DNA of 64,000 bases from Strix aluco (lineage: Eukaryota > Chordata > Aves > Strigiformes > Strigidae): assembly GCF_031877795.1 (NCBI RefSeq), contig NC_133942.1, forward strand, positions 2,728,001-2,792,000. Direction: 5' to 3'. A program made the translations under genes and the position numbers. Shown one piece after another: positions 26,531-37,230 of this stretch (position 1 is its first letter; every line of letters starts with the position of its first letter). The notes under the pieces are model-generated. The model saw only the letters and a list, made by a program, of their open reading frames with translations, ran no database searches and had not been told where the DNA came from.

Positions 26531-28849
26531 CTGCATTGCCCATACAAACACAGTTGGTTTACCATCTGAAAAAGGACAGGAGCTATTTCAGTGACTTCAA
26601 ACTCAGTCACTAAAATGTAGAATTGTTTCCAAAGGAAATGCCCTTAAAGTGTTTTGATCACTTCAGAGAAGTAGTGGAAAGGCTATGGGAGTGGATGAGC
26701 TGAGTTAATGAACAGGTTTTTCTCATCTTCACTTGTCTCTAACCCCCAGCTGATGAAAATAGAGGACATTTAACCACTGAAATTTAGAGCCCTACTTTGT
26801 TCAAATAATGACTCTGCTTAGCATTCAAGCCCTTGCTAAGGGATAGTGTTTATTTTATTCTAGAGTTTAATTGAATCCCCAGAAGGCTGTCCCTAGGCAA
26901 ACTCATTTGAGAGCAAGACTCTAAAAATAGTAAGTGTTGGGTCACATTTGGGATGAGCATTAAGAGAAGGTGACTCTTCAGAGCTATAAACCTCACACCC
27001 ATCCCAAGCATAAAGTTCTGCCAGCTCTCCATGAGTCATGCTCCTGTAAGGTCAGGACTCCTTGCTTGCCTCTGTTCACACTTTCAGTGGAGAAGCACAA
27101 ACTGATTTTGACCCAGCTTCCATTAGTTTCACATTGTTAATACTACCAAACTTGGGAGAATCAGTTCTGATTTGTATCACCAGAAAAGCAGAATTCAGTC
27201 TCCCATGGTGCTGGTTATTATCATGATTATTCCAGCTGGGTTAATGTGGCCAGAAAGTGCTGGCTGGCTGGAGAAGTTGTGCTTTGGAGGAGATGGAAAT
27301 ACTAGACAGCTATGATTCACCAAAAACCCATGGGATTTTCTTCCCAAAATGGCTTTCAGTAGAAGATTCCTGGTCAAATTCTAAATGAGGTCATTAAATG
27401 CAGTCCTAGCACAGGTTGAAATCTGTTCAGGCCCCTGTGTCAACGCTGTCATGCAAGATTGAAGCACTTCATTCAACCCATACCCCATCACTCAAGACTG
27501 AAAATCAGCATATCCATACTCTCCAATTTATAGAAGACAAATCATGCTTTCACATATTTGGCTGACCTGCCATGACTGCCCTGGACATCATCCTACAGAG
27601 GGGACCCCTGAGCCATCAGTGCCTTCAGCTGAGAATGGTGACGTGATCAGGATTGTCTGCTACATTAACCCCCAAGGACCCCAGTCCACATCAGATGCAT
27701 TAGGAGCTCCAGACCCCACCATGTGAGAGCTCAGCCAAGGGATTTCAGCCTCTTCCTGCAATGATCCCACAGAGTTAATTCTTGCCACATCCTGGACCTG
27801 GCAAGGGCCGCCTGGGCTTTTTCTTGCCAAGTGCCAGTCATTGCTGTTGTAACTAACTAGCTAATGGCCTGGCAGGATGCCGTGAGCAGAGCTGGGGTTC
27901 ATGAAGACTTCCATCAAACACCCTTTGCATGGGTGAAGGTGATAGGGAGATTTAACACACTGTATTTGTTTGGAAGGGGCTGGCAATAATTAAAAATTAA
28001 ATGGACTTTCTCCATTATGCATTCATTATTGACAGTTCTATATTAACTGGGGATTTCAATTAATAGTTCTTCTTTGCTGGTCCAACTTTTCTAGCAGCTA
28101 AATTTATCACCAGAGCTAATTGCTAACGCCCCCTTTATCCTCCATCTCCATGTACTTTTAATCTGTAGCAGAAATCCAGACATTTCAGGGGATGCTCTTA
28201 CTTAGAAACACTTTGCAGAACAGCAGCAGCGTGCTTCAATGAAAATGTTCTTGCCTCTGTCCCAGTCCAGCTTTCAGTTCCCTAACAGAACAGGACTAAC
28301 AGAAATCTCAAGATTTTTCTTTCCTCTACAGCCACAGGACAAAATGCTGACATGACTCTCCTGGAACCTCACGCACATGCTAACTGTTTTCCCTGAGGAG
28401 CTCTTGTTTAATCAATGATAACTAGATATGGTAACCCCTTTCTGGGATGGCTCAGTCCACTCTTCAAAGAGAAGTTTCTAGGTGGTATTCTTTGCTATTT
28501 TGTGCAGGAATATTTAATTATTTCAGATATCTAGGAAATAATACTACTTTGTGCAAGGTTGCTTTTAATTATGCTCTCATCTGCCAAACTTGAGGAATAT
28601 TTTATCCTAGTGTGAAACCAGGGACAAGCGTGAGCTCAAAAAGTCATTCTTTAATGCTTAGTGTTACATGATTTGCTGTATCACCTGAGCAGATGACCAG
28701 CTCTTAAAGAGATGAAACAGTTACACAGCTAAAATCATACACATCTTGAGAAATAGAAGAATTCTGGTCACTTCAACATGGCCATGAAAATAGTGTGGCG
28801 TTTTAAGATAGCTGAAAACTGGGTGGGGAAAAAAAAATGTTCCATTACA

Positions 28850-31304
28850 ACCATTGGGGGGAAGTGGAGGGCAGAATGGTGGTCTTCATGTGCCTGTAAA
28901 TTTGCCAGGTTGTCCCCATAAGTGTAACTATGCTTTTTGTTAAACTGCTGGTTCCTTCCCTTGAGGAATGACCAGCAGGTCCTTCATGTTTCTGGGGACT
29001 GTTGTGTAATGTACATGGATAGTGACGCTGAATACGCTCTACAGTCTGGAGAAATACAGTTGGTTGCAGTGATCCTAGAAAGCAGTGGGTACTGTTAAGC
29101 AGAACTTTTTGTTCATGAATCATCTTCTTAACGGTTGAGTTAGGGTTTGGTGATTGGTGTACTGTATCCGTGTCACTTCAGTGTGATGCTGCTGAGATGC
29201 AGATTCTAGTATAAATTTTAGGCTCCAGAGGCTTATGCAGGGCTTTCTAGTGGGCGTGAGGTCTTTCTCCATGTGCCATGCTGTATCAAGTGGGCTCTGC
29301 TGTGACACTCTACCTCCTCTAACCTGACTTCTGCTGCATGTGTCCTCCTGGCTATGCCATGTATTTCGAGGTCGCCTGCCTGAGGAGCACAGTAAGAGAA
29401 GAGCTCAGCTCTGAAGCTCAGGGCTGCGATCTTCTAGCAGCAAAACTACAGTGATCTTGCTGCAGTGAGAATTGTCCCTGCTGTGGCATCCACATGTGTG
29501 CAACACTATCTGTGAATTGTCTGCTTTTGCTTTAGGGTTTCTTTCAATGCCCACAATTTCTTGAGGCAAAAAGCAGGAAGTAAAATTAATTTTCTGAGGC
29601 ATAAATAATGCGATTAGGTGTTTAGATGTTTCTGTGGTATGTGATCTGCAGCCCTAGTTAGTCATGGCTGCAGGAAGAACCTACTGGCCAAATACTTGGT
29701 TCCTAACTGTGCTGTGCAAATCTTGTTATCAGGTAACGGTCTGAGGTAGAATGTCGCTGCTGAGTGAAGGTCTCTCTGAAAGGCTGGGTCTAAAGTGATA
29801 ACATAGACACAGATCTGGAACTGTTACTCTGCAGCTCAGTGAATTGGTGTTTATTTTTACTCATGTAGAAGTCTTCTGTGTTACTCTGTGTTACTCACTA
29901 AGCAAGAGACTAATGTGTAGGCTGCCTTACCTCTTTCCTGGGACTAACTTTATAGATGGATTTTTTTTTTTTTTAAACTATATATGAATTCATTCCATTT
30001 CTCCTTTTATGTACCCTGTCAATGAAGCACATAGGAAGATAAAAGTATTAATTGCCTTCAACAACTTAAATGGAGAATAAATAGGTTTTCATATTGCTAG
30101 TTTCATACTGTACTGTAGTGAGCAGCCCTTGAGGGCCCCCCCAGTGTGAAGTGCAGAACTTTAAAAAGATTAGAAAATAAATCTGAGTGCTGTTCAGCCT
30201 TTACCTCCAGCCGTGCAGCTTTCCAAAAAGCATGCAGTAGACTTTGTCTAGTGAATATTTCTTGGCTGACAACAGATAAAAGCCTTCAGTTTCCTGGGAG
30301 AGGACAGAGCATAGAAAATGCTGGTTGCACAGTCACTAGTGGACTCCCTTTAATGCTGGCTAGACGATTGTGAGAACTTTTAAAATAGCCATAGGGAGAA
30401 TCTAATTTCAGTGAAGCAGAGTTCATTCTTGGTAAAGGGATTTCCTGCACCCAGGTCACTGTAACTGTAGAAACCCCTACCTTTTCTAATCTTTGATGGA
30501 AAGGGAGAACAGGTTTTTCTGAGTTCTTGGTAAATCCCAGAGCTGATAGTGAATGCTTAACACATTGAATGCAGGAGGAAAGAGACTCTTTGGAACTTGC
30601 TTCCAGTAAAGCAGCATTCTCTAAATCAGAGTAACATCCTCACTGAGCCGCTTAATAATGAAAACGGTGGTCAGAGGAGTGTGGCGATGAATGTCCTTGG
30701 AGGTGGGAGAAAAAGGCTGAAGCAATGTAAATTAATTTTCTGAATCTTTTGTAAAGTGATTATTATCTCTGATCACAGAGGATCTTAGGAAATTGTAAAC
30801 AGAATCAAGTGTACTTCTTTTGCACTGCCAAAAGAAGAAACCAAAACTTTTGGTAATACTGAGCGGGAGTGGAAACAATAGAGACCAACTGTTATGTAGG
30901 CAACTAAAACTGTGTGTAATACAACACAGATGAAAGGCCACTTTAGAACTAGAGCTTTACTGTAAAAGATAAGTGCTGGGTGAAAGTCACTAGGAGAGTG
31001 AGCATGCTACTTCAGTGTGAACAGGATTTGATACGGAGCCAAGTTCAGACTGAAGTGGTACACGTTGAACCTCAACTAGTTCTTCAAGTTCTGCTAGAAA
31101 ACTTGTTGCTGCTCTTTTTGCTTTTCCTTCCCATTTGACAACAGCTAAGATGGAGCAGTAGGAAAGATTTCTTTGAAGGTGCTTTTGGTTTTTGATGTGA
31201 GGGGATCTTTGTTTATTTTGGAACACTCCCTCCACGGAGGGGTAACACGCAATGTGCTTCAAACTGTTGTGAAGGAATTTAGGGAGTAAAACACATTTTA
31301 CCAA
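28850..31304 (-). pseudogene. Decayed protein-coding relic, identity unknown
   Basis: The minus strand carries several coding-like open segments. One runs 117 codons without a stop from 30639 to 30289; after a single in-frame TGA the same frame continues for about another 60 codons. Other segments lie at 31304-30990, 29602-29405 and 29123-28845, in differing frames. The inferred peptides are of mixed, ordinary composition (for example SDLENAALLEASSKESL and KGSPLVTVQPAFSMLCPLP), not low-complexity. Frame changes and scattered stops argue for an old pseudogene or decayed large exon. I do not recognise the parent gene. It may also be chance open frame in a section of higher GC, so the call is tentative. 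Confidence 0.35.
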
Positions 31305-31726
31305 TATCCATGTGGGCTAAGTCACATCACACTAAAATAAATAATGAGTGATAAAGCACAAGGTGTTCAGTGTGACCATTCACAAATAGCCTATTCAATG
31401 TCATGCTTTACAAACAGAGTTTCCCATTCTTCCTGTTGCTAACTTTATAGATCTGTTCACTGAAAACCTATGAACTAGATTCTCAGCTGGTGAAAACCTG
31501 CGTATGTAATCAAACTTTAACTGTAGCCACCTCAAGTACCTCTATAGTGCTGTGAAGACTGTAACTTTTTAAGTAGCAAGGCCTCTGCCAGTAGTGAATG
31601 CCACTAATGCAATGCATGAAAACTTAGTTTGCAAGCAGTATTGCTCGAGAAGGGTGATTCCTCCCTCCCTGCTTCATGGAAAAGGGGAGAATGTCAGGTG
31701 AATATAGTCTCCTACAATTGCTCGAG

Positions 31727-31784
31727 GAGCTGCATGGGTAGTTAGCTTTAATAGGAGGTATGTGGCTAAATACCCATGCAGCTC
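31727..31784 (+). ncRNA. Near-perfect hairpin, candidate miRNA-type precursor
   Basis: Arm 31727-31746 (GAGCTGCATGGGTAGTTAGC) pairs with arm 31765-31784 (GCTAAATACCCATGCAGCTC) over 20 positions with one G-A mismatch. The loop is 18 nt (31747-31764). Arm and loop lengths fit a compact miRNA precursor, but the stem does not extend clearly below the 20-bp core, which is shorter than most pre-miRNAs. I do not recognise either arm as a known mature miRNA. A small inverted-repeat transposon relic is the alternative. Confidence 0.35.
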
Positions 31785-32317
31785 TTTGAAAATATGGTAG
31801 CTGGATTGCGACAAGCCAGAGTGACCATAGTAAGTGCTTTAAACCCAGTAATCAGTGCTGTTAGAGGAAACTTATCTGATGGTCCGAAACCTGAAATCAG
31901 CCCAAATATTTTTCACTTTCTCATGCAGTACTCTTTCTTTCACGGGAGAGACTTTTTTTTTTTTCTTTTTTTTTCCCCCAGGAGTATACAGCAGGATTTT
32001 ATGGTGTTCTTTCTTTGAAAGCTGTAAGTTAACTTTGTGTGTGGCTTCATTTTTTTTTTAAACTTCCTTATTTGGTCAGGTAAGAACTCTTCTCCTAGGT
32101 TTGACCTGAGATTTGTCCCTGGGCTGTAATTTCAGCCATCATCCCATGCTGCTTGCTTAACATTTGTACTTTTTCAGCTGAATAAGATACTCTAATTGTC
32201 ATAAAACTGCTTTATGTTCATTAAATATCAGTGCAATTAAATTCTGTTAGCACCTCTGCCTGTTGGAGGAGGCAGCTACAATTTCAGATTCTGCTTGGTT
32301 ATTATCTAGGGCGATCT

Positions 32318-32450
32318 ATTCATGAGTATCAAGAAGAGTATACTCATCTCCATTTTCCAGGATCCCACAGGTGCAGGGACTTGCCTCTTGGTTGAGCTAG
32401 AGAAACAGAATCCAGGCGTGTGGACTAGGATTCAAAACCCAGCATCCTTT
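32318..32450 (+). repeat. MIR-like SINE fragment
   Basis: Contains ACTCATCTCCATTTTCCAGG, CAGGGACTTGCC and ACTAGGATTCAAAACCC, in the order expected of MIR ('CCCATTTTACAG ... GACTTGCCCAAG ... GGGATTCGAACCC'). Confidence 0.5.
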
Positions 32451-34369
32451 AGCCAGTGCTAATTCTCAATTTGAGTGTGATAGATTGAGCCGGGCATTGC
32501 TCTCTGCAGGTGACTTGCCCCACAGATCTCTCTCAGTTTGTCAGTCGCTCAGGCAGTCCCTGAGGTCAGCAGAGACAGATCCTCTGGTGCCAGCCTGTGC
32601 AGCTGCTCTGCTTCCAGGGTTTAAAGGGTGGCTGCAGAGAAGATGGAGACTCCCTTTTTAGAAGGAGCCCCATTGGAAAGACAAGGGCTAATGAGTCCAA
32701 GTTACTCCTAGGGACATTCCACTTGGACACAAGAGGAAAATTTTTCACAACAAAAACACCTTAGAAACTCTTGTCCAAGCTTCAGTGGTTTTACTAAACA
32801 TAAGCACGTGTAAGTCCCGTTACTCTCCCACTGGTAGAAGACAGAGAACAAACTGCAAATAACTCAGAAGTTCATTGTCAAGTATGTTATTTCTTGTATA
32901 ATATAGATATGAAAAAAAATCCTGTGAAGCTTTAAGAGCAGGAATCTATAATATACATTGATTTGCTCCAAAGCCAGAGGACAAACAGATGCTGAAGAAC
33001 TAAGGCAAAACTGAGATACTGAGAGTGAAGGATTCCTTGAAGAGACTAGTGACAAATCTAACATCCCTCTACTTCATTCTACAAAAATAGTGTCAGTAAA
33101 ATAACCACAGTAAAAGTCAGCATAGTTGAATTAAACAGCATCATTTTCCCTTCATGTGTGTTGGCTTTTTTTTTTTTAACTAGGAGATCACTGGTTTGCA
33201 TTTAAGGAGAGTTAATAGTGACATAATCCCAATGTCTTTATGTTTATAGACTGTGCTTGAACATGCATTCATGTATTTCTGTCACCTTAAACTGATGTAT
33301 CTGAAATTTCCTCCTCTTCCCATTTACTATTCTGTGATTGTTTCTCAGCAACATGAACACGGTTAATTCCAGTTAAACCTAAGCACAAATACAGAGGTTC
33401 ATAATGTTGGCCAAGCTAAAACCAGAGCTGAGCTGAAAAAGCCCTTGACACCATTTATGTGGTTATCAGTTAAAGACCTTCTAAACCAGGGACTTCCTAC
33501 CTTAACATGAAAGAACAGACTCCACTGAAAGACTTGCAGTGTTTCTTGGGCAACAGATGTTATTAACATCTTAAATGGTTAATATTGTTAAATCTAAAAT
33601 TTTAAAAATAGAAGTGTTTTAGTAAGGCTGGCAGGCTAGGACTGTTTAAAAGGTGAAGAGCGAAGAGGGAGTTCTGAAGAATATATGGGGGAGAAACAAA
33701 TCTGTTGTGCCGTTGCCTTCCTGAATAAATACCTTATCCACTTCACCGTATCCATGCTCTCTAACATCATAAATCCTGCAACATTCTCAGCAGCCTTATA
33801 ACTATTTAAGGAAGGATCTGTTCTGTTCATCTCTAACAGCTGCTATTCACCCAGAAACTAATAGTTTATTCACTAATGAATCCATCCTCACTGGCAATAC
33901 TATACTTGGTATTCACCATCACCCTTCATTAAAGAATAGAGCAAAGTTCCTATAAATGCTATGAAAAAGTAGGCAGCCAACTACAAGGGGAAAACAACAA
34001 AACCCCCACCTCCTTTGCCTAATTCTGCCCCTCTTCCCAAGTCACATGACGTACTCAGTTGTTAAGTATCAAAGAACCCACAGAAGTCCTCAGTCTCAGG
34101 ATGTATTTCCAGAAAAAACTCTTTAAAAACCTCAAGTTGTTCATCCTTTTCTTTTGCTAACTTTTGATTTTCTAACACAGAAAAGCCCCTTGTAGGCTAG
34201 AAGCTGTAGTTGTAAGCATCTAGTCCAAACTCAGTGGCCATAAAATAACACCTCTTTGCATCAAATTCACAATATTGTTTTTCCTCCTCCCCTTGACTAG
34301 TTTTCCTACAACTCCTGCAGCACAAGCCTGGCAGGGACAAAAGCATCAGCAACAAGCGGAAACAAAGTG

Positions 34370-35840
34370 ACTACCAGCGCCCCAGCCCCGCGCCCGACCT
34401 GCTCAGCCTTTCTGCGGCGAGTTTTCTAAGGAACACCGCAGCAGTCAGCCAGCGTTTACGGGCAGGGGGGGCCGAGCTCAGCCCGCAGCCAGGGCAGCCG
34501 CCAGAGCGTTTCGGTGGTGCCGAGGGGGACGGCGGCCACCCGAGGGGCTCAGGCTCCTCGCGGTAGCAGGCAGCATGGCGGGGAGGTTTGCTTTGTGTAA
34601 GAGCAGCTTCCCGGATGGTCCGGGGAAAAAGCGAGCGAGAGAGGAGGTTAAATACAAACCACATCTCAAAACAGGCCTAAACTTTGAAGGCGTGTGGAGC
34701 TGCGCTTCCTGCTTGGAGCAGCCCTGAGGAGATGAAAGATGCAGCTGAGTTTAAAAAAAAAAAAAAAAAGGGCAAAACAAACAGAGTTAAGGCTTTCTGC
34801 TGAAGGCGGAGGCACAGCAGTGACACAGCACACCAGGTCACCCCACGAGGCTGGGACGTGGCTCCAGGACCCCCCATTCCCTCGCACAGAAGCCCCCCGG
34901 CTCGGACAGCGGTGCTGGCAAGCCCGGGGTGAGCCTGGGAGAGGGACTGCTGCCTGGGCACGGGGGGTTTAAGCAAGAAAGCCCGGGGGCAAGAAAAGGA
35001 AAGGACGGTTTTGTTGTCTGAGATCTGGGGGACTTGCAAAGTAACCTGCAGAAGGGGAAACGTGCCCCTTCCTTGGGGCAGACACAGCCCTGTGTGCGCA
35101 GCGCAGCAGGTGCGCCATGAGGTCAAGCAGGAACAGGGCTTCAAAATTCAGCACGTTAATTTAAAAAAAAAAAATCCAAAGTGGAAACAAAACCCAAAAC
35201 CACCACCCCCAAAGCCGAAGCACCGCAGAGCTGGGAAGTGGGGTTTGACAGGGTGGAGGGTAAAAGCTCGAGCGAAGCGTTACCGCCGCTGACTGACAGC
35301 GACCGACTTCTCGTAATCCCAAGATCAACTTCCTCTCGCTCCGCGTTCGCCGCAGCCGAGCTGGAGGTGGGCACAGCCCGCCGGCGGCTTTCTTCACCCC
35401 CGGCACCCGGCACCCAACACCCGCTCTGTGCCAACAGAGCCGGAGCAACAGGATCTGCCTGACTGAAATTTACTGTGGCTGACAACACCCGGCCTTTCAC
35501 AAGGTCACTTTGATGGTTGTTCCCTCGCCGTCCCCAGCACACGCTCCGCACCAGCCTGCGGGTGAACGGAAACGCAAAGGGCTCCACAGCCCGTCGATCC
35601 CTCCCAGACCTGCCAGGAGCTGTCGGCCCTGGAAACACCCCGCCGAGGGATGGGTCCAGCCTTCCCCGTGGGGCTGTCAGCTGGCTGGTCCTGGCTGACG
35701 TGGCTCAGCGAGCCTTTGGGGTTAGTCTCAGCTGGAGACACACAGGCGGTCCCCACAGTAGCCCCGCAGTAGCCACGCCACGGTGTGGCCACCGGGACCC
35801 AGCACGCTTGCAGCATCCTTCATCCCGCCCCGCAGTAAAG
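34370..35840. promoter_or_regulatory. CpG island
   Basis: CpG dinucleotides are dense and GC is high across most of the interval, in contrast to the AT-rich DNA to the left. A T/A homopolymer section (34751-34769) interrupts it. An ATG in good context on the plus strand (34575, GGCAGCATGGCGG) is followed by a possible donor, TTTGTGTAAG, which would suit a first exon, but I cannot find a matching downstream exon. The island could equally serve a minus-strand gene starting leftwards, or mark the GC-rich tail of the PIM-like locus. Confidence 0.55.
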
Positions 35841-35870
35841 GGATGTCTCCGTCACGTCAAGTGGTTTGTT

Positions 35871-35876
35871 TTTATT
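35871..35876 (-). terminator. PolyA signal AATAAA for the PIM-like transcript
   Basis: The minus strand reads TTTTAAATAAAAACAAACC here, about 1.25 kb downstream of the PIM-like stop codon. No stronger signal is obvious between the two, so this is the best candidate 3' end. Confidence 0.5.
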
Positions 35877-37123
35877 TAAAACCGCACTAACAAAATACAA
35901 AATTTCTGAATTTCCCTGTACAATATGAACTACTAAGAAAAAACCCGCCGGCTAAAACATATAAAGACTTGACAGCGCGGACAGCCCGGAGCAGCTCCCC
36001 CCTCCCCAGCCCCAAACAAGACACCCGCGGGGAAAACCAAAACACCTGGCAAGGGAACAAGAGCAACCAGAACTCTGTACAGAGAGAGCTGGGGAGCAGG
36101 CAGCCGCTCCGCACCCCGCCAGCCAGAAACACTGCGGGTGGGGATGGGCACGGGGCAGACACGGAGGGAAGGCCCGAACAGAAAACCGGGGGGGCAGCAG
36201 CTGTGGGAGCAAGCGTGGGTTGGAAACCCACGGGAATTATAAATAAATAAATAAGTTATCCTGCTGGCTAGAACTCTCTCTGTAATAAACAAATCCATGG
36301 AAATAAATTAAAAACAAAAACTGGAAAAAAGAATAAAAGGTAAAACGTTATCACTATTAACAACTGTACATCAAACTTCGCCCCTATATAACTGAACACG
36401 TTTACAGCTCTGTTGGTTTGCATTGTTTGTGCATTCGTGAGGGCACCGGGAAGCAAAGAAACCCAGAAAATCCAGGCGAGGTGGAGGCACGGGAGGTGAG
36501 GGATCGCCTGCTTGGCTCCCAGGTGTCTTCTGACCTGTTTTCTTTTTGAAGGGGGAAAAGGAAGTACATGCCCAGGCGACTCTTGGAAAAGCAGCAGTGT
36601 AGGGAAATTCAAGTATTTCCTCCAGCACAGCCCAGATCTCAGCTGAAGGCACTCGAGCACGGTGACAGCGGAGGCGGCAGCCATTCGGCCACTGTTTTTC
36701 CCCCGTTGAAGCTTCTCTTGCAATAAGGTCTCTGATCCTCTCGCCATCCCGAATTCAGGTGGTCAGGGAGATGTTTGGGAGCCACCAAAACCAGATGGTT
36801 TGCAAAAAGGTCTCCTCTCTCCACCAATAACAGAACCAAAACCAAAAAATAAAAAAAAAAATTACTGGCAAGACCAGCAAACAAGACAGGGTCATTCAGA
36901 TGGAGCCCAGGACAGCTGGGTGGGGTGGTGGCCACCAGCACTTGGAAGATCAGGTCTCCAGCCCAGCTTCAGGACAGGATGTGCGTGTTCCCGACGATCC
37001 CTGCTCAGTGCTGCGGTGGTGAGGAAGCCTGGTCTTCTTTGCTTCTTATGGCCAGGAGATGCCTGGAGCTGTTATGTGCCAGGGTCCCGGGCCAAACCGT
37101 GCAGGTGGGGTCTCTGCCATCTC
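35877..37123 (-). other. Putative 3' UTR of the PIM-like gene, with AU-rich element
   Basis: The segment follows the kinase stop codon on the minus strand and ends at the AATAAA signal. At 36237-36255 its minus strand reads TTATTTATTTATTTATAA, giving three overlapping ATTTA pentamers, a destabilising AU-rich element of the kind found in PIM-family mRNAs. The UTR extent is inferred from these landmarks, not from transcript evidence. Confidence 0.45.
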
Positions 37124-37230
37124 CTAGGGCAGGTGAGTGCCTCGCAGCCAGGAGTGGTTGAAAATGTCCTCCAGAGACGGTCTGTCTGAAGGCCACGAGG
37201 ACAAACACCACCTGATGAGATGCTGGCACT
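37124..37230 (-). CDS. Terminal coding exon of a PIM-family serine/threonine kinase
   Basis: The minus strand has an acceptor CTCTCCCCAG followed by an exon encoding [19 protein letters not shown], then [16 protein letters not shown] and a TAG stop at 37126-37124. This is kinase subdomain XI of the PIM family: [10 protein letters not shown], the RP(S)DRP loop with its conserved arginine, and the final NHxW helix. The exon starts exactly where PIM1's last exon starts and in the same phase. The C-tail after NHSW is only seven residues, shorter than PIM1's. PIM kinases phosphorylate basic-motif substrates in cell-survival and cell-cycle pathways and are constitutively active. I could not find the preceding exons (ATP site, HRD loop, DFG, GTRVYSPPEW) anywhere upstream, so this may be a truncated paralogue or a gene whose other exons have been displaced. 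PIM1-like fits better than PIM3. Confidence 0.8.

Larger units (their letters stand above)
19448..28840. other. AT-rich stretch without recognised genes
   Basis: Contains MIR-like and CR1-like relics, a small two-copy tandem duplication at 24253-24317 and a TAAT-rich block near 27960-28130. Open frames are short and domain-free. Confidence 0.45.
31305..34369. other. AT-rich stretch without recognised genes
   Basis: Apart from the hairpin at 31727-31784 and a MIR-like segment, I see only short domain-free open frames and T tracts (31951-31976, 32051-32060). Confidence 0.45.

Noticed and set aside
35156-35638. 160-codon minus-strand frame in the CpG island
   Set aside because: Arg/Ser/Gly-rich composition matches CpG-island sequence; overlapping frames exist on both strands and no domain is seen.
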